A model generated the notes under the pieces. It worked only from the letters and a program-made list of their open reading frames with translations. It did not search any database and was not told where the DNA came from. From Pseudomonadales bacterium (GTDB lineage: Bacteria > Pseudomonadota > Gammaproteobacteria > Pseudomonadales > JAHEIH01), in the NCBI GenBank assembly GCA_023255355.1, contig JALRIU010000095.1, positions 1 to 10,737 of the forward strand: 10,737 nucleotides of DNA, given 5' to 3'. This document shows, piece after piece, positions 1-7,086 of the stretch. The translations under genes were made by a program, and so were the position numbers. Every line of letters starts with the position of its first letter. Within the stretch, counting starts at the first letter, position 1.

Positions 1-628
1 CAGCAGCAGTTGAGAATTGATTTAATTGTAATCGCTCATCTGCAAGCGCAAGAAGATCAAACGCTTGCGGCAAAAATTCTGCATCAACATGTGTTGCGCT
101 TTTAAGTAAATACTGCATTTCAGGGAGTGCCCAACCACTTCCGAGTGCTATAAACTGCTCTGCTTTTGGCAATACATCCTCATAGCGCGCGACACTAACC
201 TCACTTACTTCATTGACGGCTGAGCCGTCGAAAGTAAATTCTGCCCAATACACCTCTCCCATTCGTGCATCGATGGCGATAACCAATGAAGCCGAGTAAT
301 TCAGGTTTAGTGTTCTGACGGCAGTATGAGCCATACCCAATAAACTGGGTACTGCAATAACGGGTTTATCGGTAGCGTAGGCAAGACCTTGCACGATACC
401 AACTGCGATGCGCAATCCGGTAAACGAACCCGGTCCTGCGCCAAATGCAAATGCATCAACATCGGCAATATCAACATTAGCCTCTGCCAACAAGTCATCG
501 ACCATAGGCAGCATCTTGCGCGAATGCTCGCGAGGCGTCATCTCAATTTTTTGCCAACGTTTAGCTTCATGCCAAAGTGCGACGGAACAAGCCTCACAAG
601 ATGATTCAAGTGCAATGATTGTACTCAT
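1..628 (-). CDS. tsaB: TsaB, tRNA t6A biosynthesis protein (3' end off the left edge)
   Basis: Non-catalytic partner of TsaD in the TsaBDE complex, which transfers threonylcarbamoyl to A37 of ANN-decoding tRNAs in the cytoplasm. The reading frame is open from ATG at 628 to the window edge, giving 209 residues; the family is usually about 220-240, so only the C-terminal tail is missing. The N-terminal ASKHA strand reads IIALESSCEACSVAL (residues 4-18), where many relatives have ALDTS; here the Asp is Glu8. The diagnostic GPGSFTGLR motif is at 65-73, followed by IAVGIVQGLA, and DARMGEVYWA is at 120-129. The ribosome-binding site is weak (GAGAG upstream of the ATG). The gene stands alone on this side and is divergent from the kinase gene, with 159 bp between the starts. 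Family assignment is secure; the function is by homology. Confidence 0.95.
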   Translation of the reverse strand, partial: MSTIIALESSCEACSVALWHEAKRWQKIEMTPREHSRKMLPMVDDLLAEANVDIADVDAFAFGAGPGSFTGLRIAVGIVQGLAYATDKPVIAVPSLLGMAHTAVRTLNLNYSASLVIAIDARMGEVYWAEFTFDGSAVNEVSEVSVARYEDVLPKAEQFIALGSGWALPEMQYLLKSATHVDAEFLPQAFDLLALADERLQLNQFSTAA

Positions 629-653
629 ACCAGCTCTCTAAATTTAAAGGCGC

Positions 654-662
654 AGTCTACCA
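654..662 (-). promoter_or_regulatory. Candidate extended -10 promoter for tsaB
   Basis: Read on the minus strand the site is TGG followed by TAGACT, an extended -10 (TGn plus a hexamer matching TATAAT at 4 of 6). It would start transcription roughly 20 nt upstream of the tsaB ATG. I see no good -35 at 17 nt, which extended -10 promoters can lack. This is a motif-only call. Confidence 0.35.
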
Positions 663-729
663 TATTCTGTTAACACACCGATGGCTTGGCTGTGATTTTT
701 TGGTAGTGCCTAAATATAAGAACATAAAC

Positions 730-757
730 TTGAAAAAATATCGCTGACGACTAAAAT
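730..757 (+). promoter_or_regulatory. Candidate sigma-70 promoter for the histidine kinase gene
   Basis: TTGAAA at 730-735 (5 of 6 to TTGACA) and TAAAAT at 752-757 (5 of 6 to TATAAT) are separated by 16 nt. The expected start near 764 would leave a leader of about 24 nt before the ATG at 788. The flanking DNA is AT-rich, which raises the chance of a spurious match. Confidence 0.45.
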
Positions 758-787
758 TCACAAAAATATTAAGAAAATACTCCATCT

Positions 788-2812
788 ATGCAAAAAAGTT
801 CTATCACAAACACCCAACGAGCCACCATTAAATATGCGGCTTCGCTCGCCACAACTCTTGGCTTTTTGACTTTTTTTGTTATTGAAAACCTTAGATTATT
901 ATTGCTTTTTAAATTCAATATTTCAGCATTATATCCATTGCTCGCACTAGCAGTAGCTATTGTTTCAATTGCTGTATTACATATAAAAAAGTATCCCTTA
1001 GATTGGCTTGATATTACTCTTCTAATAATGATGGCTATCTATAACTCAGCACTTTTTATGAACGGATTTTATGCGATTTCGTCGCTAGTCATCGTTGGTT
1101 TTTTTATCATTGCAAGCCATCGCCCCTGGATTAAATACCTTGCTATCCCTACGCTGATTTCCGCAACAGTTAACGCCTATCTACAGTTTGATCAAGCCTT
1201 GTTTGAACTGGCGCTTCGTTTTATAGCCACGGCGGCAATTTTTTACGCCATGATGTTTAGCTATGTAAATAATGATTTTCGTCGAGACGACGCTGCCCTA
1301 GCTCAATATATGAGAATTCTGGCAGCTGGCAGTTTAATTTGGTACGTCGTCATTCTGATTTTGATCAGCGCTAATCTTATGCATAGCGATGCGACGCTTT
1401 TTCGCTATTTAATTGTCGCTAATGTGCTGCTTTATGTAGCGAATAGAAAATCATTTAGTCTTTTAAGTGCAATTGCCTTTTTTGTTATCACTGCTGTTTT
1501 TAGCATTATCGTTAGTCAAGAATTTAATCTGGTTGGGCTTGCCTATGCTGGCTCATCAGTGATTGTTGCCATCTTAATATTTCCGGTAAGAACGGCAATC
1601 TTTATGAGTTTAATCATATTTGCCATCAATGCGGTGCTATTTTTATCAAGCAAAAATCTTATGCATGATTATGTCATTCGCCATATTGAAGCATTATTCG
1701 CCATCTGTCTGATGCTTATTACCGTGCGCATCACCCACGCAAAAATTCTTAAAGAAGGCTATCAACAAATACATGAGTTTTTGCCAAACCGTAAAAGTGT
1801 TGTTTTGTTCACTAAAAACTTTATTTACGTTTCTTTGATATCACTTTTTTGTTTATTTATATCATTTACGCTTATCAACCCAGCAACCACTCCAGAACAA
1901 ATCATTAAGTCGACGTTATTACTTATCGCAAGCACAAAAAACTTTGTGATCTGGATGAAAGTGATTATCGGTTCAAGCCTGACTATCACAGGATTGGTGA
2001 CCAAAAGCCAAATAAACGCCGAAATAGCCCAACAAGCCATGCAAGCAGCTCAACAAGCCAACACAATAAAAACACAATTTTTGAGTAATATGAGCCACGA
2101 GATGCGCACCCCGCTCAATGGCATACTCGGCATCACACAGGTCATTGAGAATTATCAATTAAAGGATGAAAATCTTAATCAATGGTTCTCGATAATGAGG
2201 CAGTCTGCTCAGCGCCTTAATGCATTAGTCATGGACAGTCTAGATATTAGACGTATCGAGCAAGGTAAAATCCATATCGAATTAAAACGCTTTAATATCA
2301 AAAGAAGCCTAGAAAACCTTTGGCCGCTGCTTGAACTAAAAACGAACGAAAAAGACATTACGCTTAAGATCAATAATCAACTAAGTAACGATCTTGTTCT
2401 CATTGGTGACCCAGAACGGCTTTATCAAATCATTGAAAACCTTACCAGCAATGCGATCAAATTTACCGATCATGGCGAAGTTTCAGTAAGTTTAGAGTAT
2501 GCCAATAATAAGTTACTCATTAAGGTAAGCGACACCGGTATTGGCATTGATAATAAAATGTTTGCAACCATATTTAATGCTTACCAACAATTGGACTCAG
2601 GTAATAAGAAACGCTATCAGGGCATCGGCGTTGGACTTACCATCGTTAAAGAATTAGTTGAACGAATGGGCGGGACAATTGAGGTATCTAGCGAACTAAA
2701 TGTTGGTAGTATTTTTACTGTGGCATTACCTTTTGCAATCGCAAACCAAGTTCCATTCGACTTGGATCAAAACCTACAAGAAAAAGACTATCCAAAGGCC
2801 ATTACAGATTAG
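788..2812 (+). CDS. Orphan polytopic membrane sensor histidine kinase
   Basis: A 674-residue inner-membrane protein. Residues about 15-408 hold 13-14 hydrophobic segments; two halves look like copies of one membrane module (see findings). A short Gln/Ala-rich coiled coil (about 411-430) leads to HisKA, with H-box NMSHEMRTPLNG and phospho-acceptor His437. HATPase_c follows: N-box NLTSNAIKF (551-559), G1 box DTGIGID (582-588), G2 box GIGVGLTI (612-619). All ATP-site boxes are intact, so it should autophosphorylate. There is no PAS, HAMP, receiver or HPt domain, and no response regulator nearby, so the partner is unknown. The start is the first ATG after an in-frame stop at 752-754; the ribosome-binding site is poor. 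Sampled GC is low (19/60 at 901-960, 23/60 at 2041-2100) against 29/60 at 3241-3300 in the next gene. The signal sensed is unknown. It ends 9 bp from the oppositely oriented RNase J-like gene. Confidence 0.92.
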   Translation: MQKSSITNTQRATIKYAASLATTLGFLTFFVIENLRLLLLFKFNISALYPLLALAVAIVSIAVLHIKKYPLDWLDITLLIMMAIYNSALFMNGFYAISSLVIVGFFIIASHRPWIKYLAIPTLISATVNAYLQFDQALFELALRFIATAAIFYAMMFSYVNNDFRRDDAALAQYMRILAAGSLIWYVVILILISANLMHSDATLFRYLIVANVLLYVANRKSFSLLSAIAFFVITAVFSIIVSQEFNLVGLAYAGSSVIVAILIFPVRTAIFMSLIIFAINAVLFLSSKNLMHDYVIRHIEALFAICLMLITVRITHAKILKEGYQQIHEFLPNRKSVVLFTKNFIYVSLISLFCLFISFTLINPATTPEQIIKSTLLLIASTKNFVIWMKVIIGSSLTITGLVTKSQINAEIAQQAMQAAQQANTIKTQFLSNMSHEMRTPLNGILGITQVIENYQLKDENLNQWFSIMRQSAQRLNALVMDSLDIRRIEQGKIHIELKRFNIKRSLENLWPLLELKTNEKDITLKINNQLSNDLVLIGDPERLYQIIENLTSNAIKFTDHGEVSVSLEYANNKLLIKVSDTGIGIDNKMFATIFNAYQQLDSGNKKRYQGIGVGLTIVKELVERMGGTIEVSSELNVGSIFTVALPFAIANQVPFDLDQNLQEKDYPKAITD

Positions 2813-2821
2813 CAAACTTAC

Positions 2822-4183
2822 TCAATCTTGCCGATATATTCGGCCTACTGACACCGCTGCTTTGCGCATGCCAGGATAGGGGTACAGCGTAAATAAATCG
2901 CCATTGCGGCCAACTAGCCGTTTATTGATGCCGTGTTCATGAGCAAGCTCTGCCTGTGCCTCTAGGTGCTGGGTTTCACCGTGAACGGGTATCAAAACAT
3001 TGGGTTTGATTGCATCGTACATATCTTTAAGTTCTTCTCGAGCAGGATGTCCCGATGCATGAATGGGTGCCTCGTTGTCTGAGTCCTGGATAACATTAAC
3101 CCCTTTGAGCTGTAAAAGCCGGATAAGATTATCAACCTCGTGTTCGTTGCCTGGTATCACTCTAGAACTAAAGATAACGGTATCACCGGCACCAATATCA
3201 AATGCCCGGTGACTACCGCGACACAGACGCGATAAAACCGCCCCCTTTTCACCCTGACTTCCGGTAACGATCGCCAAAACTTCATTTTCAGGCAAATACC
3301 CCAGGTGAGCAGGCGGAATCATCTCTAGCTCATCTGGCCAAATACCTGCTAATTTTGCTGCACTATAAAAACGCTCTAGCGATCGACCCAGCAATGCCGG
3401 ATATCGACCACACGCCTTAGCCACTTTAGCGAGCGTAACTAATCTTGCGATATTACTGCCAAAGCAAGTGACAACAACCCGGCCGGCTGCAGCGTTGACT
3501 AATTTTTTTAAACCCGCATAAAGCTCGCCTTCGGTATGGGAACGCCCATCAACCAAGGCATTTGTAGAATCACAAACCAAATAGTCAAAAGGCTGTTCCG
3601 CCAGGACAGCGAAATGCTGTTTATTAAATACCTTATCGAGCACCGGTTTGGCATCAAGTTTCCAATCGCCGCTATGAAAAACTCGCCCAAGTTTCGTCTC
3701 AATGACCAGACCATAGGATTGTGGCGTTGAGTGATTAACCCCTACCCATTGCAGGTCAAAATGTCCTAAGCGACATTTGGCGTCATGTGGTAACACGTGA
3801 ACAGGCACAACGCCCAGCAGCCCCTGTTCAGCCAATTTTCGTTGTAGAATTTGTGCAGTAAATTCAGTGGCATAAACCGGGCAACGTAATTGTGGCCAAA
3901 GATAGGCAACGGCACCAACATGATCTTCATGGGCGTGCGTTATGACGAGACCTTGTAAAGACTCGCGTCGAGCAGCAATAAAACTCGGATCCGGATAAAA
4001 TACCCGCTGGCCGACTTGATCGCGTTCAAAACCTATCCCGCAATCTACCATCAGCCACTGACCGTCGATGCCATATAGATTTAAATTAGCACCAATTTCT
4101 CCACAACCTCCAAGCGGCAAAAACCAGAAGTTTTCAGGCCCTGGAGTCAAATGACGATGCTGTTTTAACCAAGATGCAACCAT
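2822..4183 (-). CDS. RNase J-like metallo-beta-lactamase/beta-CASP ribonuclease
   Basis: A 453-residue probable zinc-dependent RNA nuclease. The metallo-beta-lactamase core shows PLGGCGEIGAN (23-33), Asp47 in MVDCGIGF, the zinc motif HAHEDH (83-88), His151 in VNHSTPQSYG and Asp173 in SGDWKLD. The beta-CASP part carries SNIARL (243-248), GSQGE (308-312), HASGHPAREEL (375-385) and PVHGET (399-404). This combination is that of RNase J (5'-3' exonuclease and endonuclease), not of ordinary hydrolases. The protein ends about 50 residues after PVHGET, about 100 residues shorter than Bacillus RNase J (about 555), so the C-terminal dimerisation/RNA domain seems absent. The start overlaps the preceding gene by 19 bp, implying translational coupling in the dapA-bamC run. 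E. coli lacks RNase J. RNA substrates cannot be read from the sequence; the name rnj is not asserted. Confidence 0.88.
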   Translation of the reverse strand: MVASWLKQHRHLTPGPENFWFLPLGGCGEIGANLNLYGIDGQWLMVDCGIGFERDQVGQRVFYPDPSFIAARRESLQGLVITHAHEDHVGAVAYLWPQLRCPVYATEFTAQILQRKLAEQGLLGVVPVHVLPHDAKCRLGHFDLQWVGVNHSTPQSYGLVIETKLGRVFHSGDWKLDAKPVLDKVFNKQHFAVLAEQPFDYLVCDSTNALVDGRSHTEGELYAGLKKLVNAAAGRVVVTCFGSNIARLVTLAKVAKACGRYPALLGRSLERFYSAAKLAGIWPDELEMIPPAHLGYLPENEVLAIVTGSQGEKGAVLSRLCRGSHRAFDIGAGDTVIFSSRVIPGNEHEVDNLIRLLQLKGVNVIQDSDNEAPIHASGHPAREELKDMYDAIKPNVLIPVHGETQHLEAQAELAHEHGINKRLVGRNGDLFTLYPYPGMRKAAVSVGRIYRQD

Positions 4184-4926
4184 GGAAATCCGTTCTCTTG
4201 ATCGGCAACTATGACTTTAGCCAAATCAGGTAGAGCATTTTGAAGTACTGCCATCACACGCTCTTCACAATTATTTTTTTCACTGATATGTGACACCACC
4301 ACCTGCTGGAGTTGCTCATAGGGGATATGCGACAGCAATGCAGCAGCCTGTTCATTATTGAGGTGACCCCAATCGCCGCCAACCCTTTTTTGCAGAGAAT
4401 ATGGATAAGGGCCTTTTCGGAGCATTTCGGTATCATGGTTAAATTCAAGCACCAAACCGTGACACGTTTTATAGTGCTCAATCACGTGATTAGAAAGGTG
4501 CCCCAAATCAGTGAGCACTCCTAAACGGTTCTGTTGGGCCTGAAAGATAAATTGTAGCGCTTCGCGCGAGTCGTGCGGCACCGAAATCGCTTTGACATCA
4601 ATCTCACCAAACTGCAACTCTGCACCGCCGTGGATAATATTATAATGCGCCATCCGTGGAAGTTTTAGGGCTACCGAGGTACCGTGGCTCATATAAACAG
4701 GGATAGCGAAGGTACGAGCAAGTGATTCAACCCCTTTAGCATGATCGCTATGCTCGTGGGTGACCAAGATAGCCGTGATATCGCCTGGAACAAGATCTAC
4801 ACGGGCTAGACGTCGTTGCGTTTCACGCAAAGTAAAGCCGCAGTCTACCATGAGTAAAGTGCGGCCCTGGCGAACTAGGGTGCAGTTGCCGCGGCTTCCG
4901 CTCCCTAGCGAGGTATAGCTTATCAC
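4165..4926 (-). CDS. YycJ/WalJ-like MBL-fold hydrolase
   Basis: A 253-residue single-domain metallo-beta-lactamase protein. It starts with SYTSLGSGSRGNCTLV, the signature N terminus of the YycJ/PhnP-related branch, then LLMVDCGFT (24-32) and the metal motif HEHSDH (57-62). Later conserved pieces are SVPHDS, LTDLGHLSNHV and SHISEKNN near the C terminus. Family members have been linked to DNA nuclease or phosphodiesterase activity, but the substrate here is unknown. The start is GTG at 4926-4924 and shares one base with the bamC stop (TAGTG). No Shine-Dalgarno is visible, so translation probably depends on reinitiation after bamC. A similar gene follows bamC in Pseudomonas. Confidence 0.88.
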   Translation of the reverse strand: MISYTSLGSGSRGNCTLVRQGRTLLMVDCGFTLRETQRRLARVDLVPGDITAILVTHEHSDHAKGVESLARTFAIPVYMSHGTSVALKLPRMAHYNIIHGGAELQFGEIDVKAISVPHDSREALQFIFQAQQNRLGVLTDLGHLSNHVIEHYKTCHGLVLEFNHDTEMLRKGPYPYSLQKRVGGDWGHLNNEQAAALLSHIPYEQLQQVVVSHISEKNNCEERVMAVLQNALPDLAKVIVADQENGFPWLHLG

Positions 4927-6005
4927 TAGGAGATATTGCTCTTGATTCTTTCCAACATAGTACGACGAATGTCTTCTGGGAAACCATCACGCTCTGATAA
5001 CAACTCAATCGTCACAACGCCATCACGTAGTGGTTTTACGACCACCTGAAACTTTTCACCAAAGTATTCTGGCTGTTCGTCGCTACTGCTAAACAAACCG
5101 GCCCAAAAACCTTTTTCTTCTTCCTCTTCGCTCGGCTTAGGTTGATAGGTTACATAGTAACGGCCCTGTGAACGATCTTGATCATCAACTAAGAAATCAG
5201 CTTTTTTAAGAGCTAAACCCATACCAGCCCAGGCGCGGTTAAAGGGTAACTGTAACTCAACATAAGCAGGATAACGACCGTCATCGACCAATTTGACACG
5301 ACTCACTTCGCTAATGCCTGCAGCCAATAATGATACCGATGCAGCCCCAGAATCTTGGGCTAAGAAATTAGCGATTTCCATCACCATCCAACGCTCACGT
5401 TCTTCGCTATCAGAGGGCGTCGCCCAATTGAGTTCAACAGTTTCCATAGACTGGCGATCAGCCGACTTTTGCTGCACATGGATTTCAGCTGTATTTGCCT
5501 GTACACCTGGCAGAATTTCAATTTGGTAGCGCTCAACCAATTCTTCATTGGTTTTGCTCATAAGCCAGTTTGTCTCAAGCGTACCCAAACGGCCATCAGC
5601 TTGTTGTAATGGCAAGCGGTTACCCTCAAAAAAGCCTCTCACTCTTGGCCATGCCTGACCTGTTGATAGTTCAACAACAATCCAGCTTTCACCATCCAGT
5701 GCTTGCACGCGAACAAACTGCTCAGCATCAGCCGTCACGATTGGATTTGGACGTAGCACCTCATCACCGATTGCCAACTGTCCTTCGACCTTGGGAGGCA
5801 ATACATATAAATCATCAACTTTTGCCGTGCTCATACCTGGAGGTAATTGCAACTCCTCTAGCTCTTTAGCATCAACATAGTAGGCATTTTTTTCAGCAAA
5901 CAATTTATCTATGTAAGGAATCTCTGGCATATCAGGCATTTCTGGCAAGTAAGAACATGCCGAAAGTAAGGCAGAGACAGGGATTAAGAGATCACGTAAT
6001 TTCAT
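4926..6005 (-). CDS. bamC: BamC, outer-membrane assembly lipoprotein
   Basis: Lipoprotein subunit of the BAM complex, which folds beta-barrel proteins into the outer membrane. The product has 359 residues (E. coli BamC has 344). A short signal peptide ends in the lipobox LLSAC, making Cys17 the lipidated residue. Then comes the long unstructured N-terminal segment that contacts BamD in E. coli, with the conserved ELQLPPGM near residue 55. Two helix-grip domains follow, the second after a very acidic linker (SEEEEEKGFW) near residue 295. It lies 12 bp downstream of dapA, the same dapA-bamC order as in E. coli. The start at 6005 is supported by the signal peptide and a GGA-type ribosome-binding site. 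Overall sequence is divergent, as is normal for BamC. Confidence 0.9.
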   Translation of the reverse strand: MKLRDLLIPVSALLSACSYLPEMPDMPEIPYIDKLFAEKNAYYVDAKELEELQLPPGMSTAKVDDLYVLPPKVEGQLAIGDEVLRPNPIVTADAEQFVRVQALDGESWIVVELSTGQAWPRVRGFFEGNRLPLQQADGRLGTLETNWLMSKTNEELVERYQIEILPGVQANTAEIHVQQKSADRQSMETVELNWATPSDSEERERWMVMEIANFLAQDSGAASVSLLAAGISEVSRVKLVDDGRYPAYVELQLPFNRAWAGMGLALKKADFLVDDQDRSQGRYYVTYQPKPSEEEEEKGFWAGLFSSSDEQPEYFGEKFQVVVKPLRDGVVTIELLSERDGFPEDIRRTMLERIKSNIS

Positions 6006-6017
6006 TAATAGTTCCGT

Positions 6018-6893
6018 TTATATCAAACCACAGGCTACTAATGCAGCTTTAACCTGGGCATGAAATTTTTCTGATAACACTGTTAAAGGCAGACGGAGCG
6101 AATGCTCACATCGACCCATTTCAGCGACAGCCCATTTCACAGGAATGGGATTAGATTCAACAAATAATACTTTATGAAGATCGGCCACTTTAGCATTGAG
6201 AGAACGCGCCTCTTCCGCGTTGCCCGCAAGCGCAGCACGACAGATCGCTGCCATCTCGGCAGGCACAACGTTAGCCGTTACAGAAATATTGCCATGACCG
6301 CCTAGTAACATTAGCTCTACTGCAGTTGCGTCATCACCAGAGAATACCCTGGCTTTACCTTTACAGGCCTCGATAACAGCTGCTGCGCGCGCCATATCTC
6401 CAGTAGCCTCTTTAATACCTACAACATTATCGAACTCAACAATTCGAGCAACGGTTTCAGGCAACATATCACAGGCTGTTCGACCTGGCACATTGTAGAG
6501 AATCTGCGGAATATCAACTGCCTCAGAGATTGCTTTATGATGCAAATACAAACCTTCTTGAGTAGGTTTATTGTAATAGGGTGTCACCAGCAAACAAGCA
6601 TCAGCACCAGCGTCTTTGGCAGCATGGGTAAGTTCGATAGCTTCAGCAGTGGAGTTTGCGCCTGTTCCAGCAATAACAGGTACGCGCCCTGCTGCACGTT
6701 TGACGGTAGCGGCAATTGCAGCTTTATGCTCAGCAACGCTCAGTGTGGCTGATTCACCAGTTGTACCAACTGCAACAATAGCATCTGTGCCCTGCGCTAC
6801 GTGCCAATCAACCAATGCATCGAGTGCTGCCCAATCAATAGAGCCATCTACACACATTGGCGTAATCAAAGCGACCATACTGCCTTGAAACAT
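6018..6893 (-). CDS. dapA: 4-hydroxy-tetrahydrodipicolinate synthase
   Basis: Condenses pyruvate with aspartate-semialdehyde, the first committed step to diaminopimelate and lysine, in the cytoplasm. The 291-residue TIM barrel matches the family length (E. coli 292). Every active-site residue is in place with E. coli numbering: Thr44 and Thr45 in VGTTGES, Tyr107 in TPYYNKP, Tyr133 in ILYNVPGR, Arg138, and the Schiff-base Lys161 in GIKEATGD. The start ATG is preceded by GGAG (6900-6903) at a 6-nt spacing. It is the first gene of the dapA-bamC-MBL-RNase J-like run. Its leader contains a terminator-like hairpin; there is also a TATATT (minus strand, 6912-6917) that could be a -10, with no convincing -35. 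Confidence 0.97.
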   Translation of the reverse strand: MFQGSMVALITPMCVDGSIDWAALDALVDWHVAQGTDAIVAVGTTGESATLSVAEHKAAIAATVKRAAGRVPVIAGTGANSTAEAIELTHAAKDAGADACLLVTPYYNKPTQEGLYLHHKAISEAVDIPQILYNVPGRTACDMLPETVARIVEFDNVVGIKEATGDMARAAAVIEACKGKARVFSGDDATAVELMLLGGHGNISVTANVVPAEMAAICRAALAGNAEEARSLNAKVADLHKVLFVESNPIPVKWAVAEMGRCEHSLRLPLTVLSEKFHAQVKAALVACGLI

Positions 6894-6987
6894 CGTTTAC
6901 TCCGAGTTAAAAATATAAAGACGTAATGTTACTCAGTTGACCGCCAAAAAGCCATGCGTAGACCCACTAAAGCGTCATTTAAATCAC

Positions 6988-7011
6988 AAAAAAAGCCCCA
7001 ATATGGACTTT
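6988..7011 (-). terminator. Terminator-like hairpin in the dapA leader
   Basis: On the minus strand, AAAGTCC pairs with GGGCTTT around a 6-nt loop (one G-U pair) and runs into seven T residues. The G-U pair becomes C-A on the plus strand, where there is also no T tract after the stem, so it is directional. It lies about 95 nt upstream of the dapA ATG. It could attenuate dapA or stop antisense transcription arriving from the dipeptidase operon. The stem is short and half A-T. Confidence 0.45.
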
Positions 7012-7041
7012 ATGTAACATTTAATAAGATTTGCGCTAGTC

Positions 7042-7063
7042 GTTGGCATTTGCCTATGCCAAC
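7042..7063. repeat. Perfect 8-bp inverted repeat before the DUF3806 gene
   Basis: GTTGGCAT (7042-7049) and ATGCCAAC (7056-7063) are exact reverse complements with a 6-nt spacer. The repeat ends 13 bp before the ribosome-binding site of the gene at 7087. There is no T tract, so it is not an intrinsic terminator. It could be an operator or a 5'-UTR hairpin. Confidence 0.6.
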
Positions 7064-7086
7064 ATAAGTGCTTATCGGAGGACAAC

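Noticed and set aside
2830..2844. GCCGA/TCGGC hairpin near the kinase stop as a terminator.
   Set aside because: The stem is only 5 bp and no T tract follows on either strand.
5570..5869. 99-codon plus-strand ORF inside bamC.
   Set aside because: It is a shadow of bamC on the opposite strand, with no recognisable domain, and the bamC frame is clearly coding.
6616..6888. 90-codon plus-strand ORF inside dapA.
   Set aside because: Ala/Ser/Val-rich antisense shadow of a highly conserved enzyme gene.
6999..7011. Similarity between CAATATGGACTTT here and CAATAGGACTTTT at 10481-10493 as a shared operator.
   Set aside because: The match needs a one-base gap, involves AT-rich DNA, and the first copy is explained by the terminator-like hairpin.
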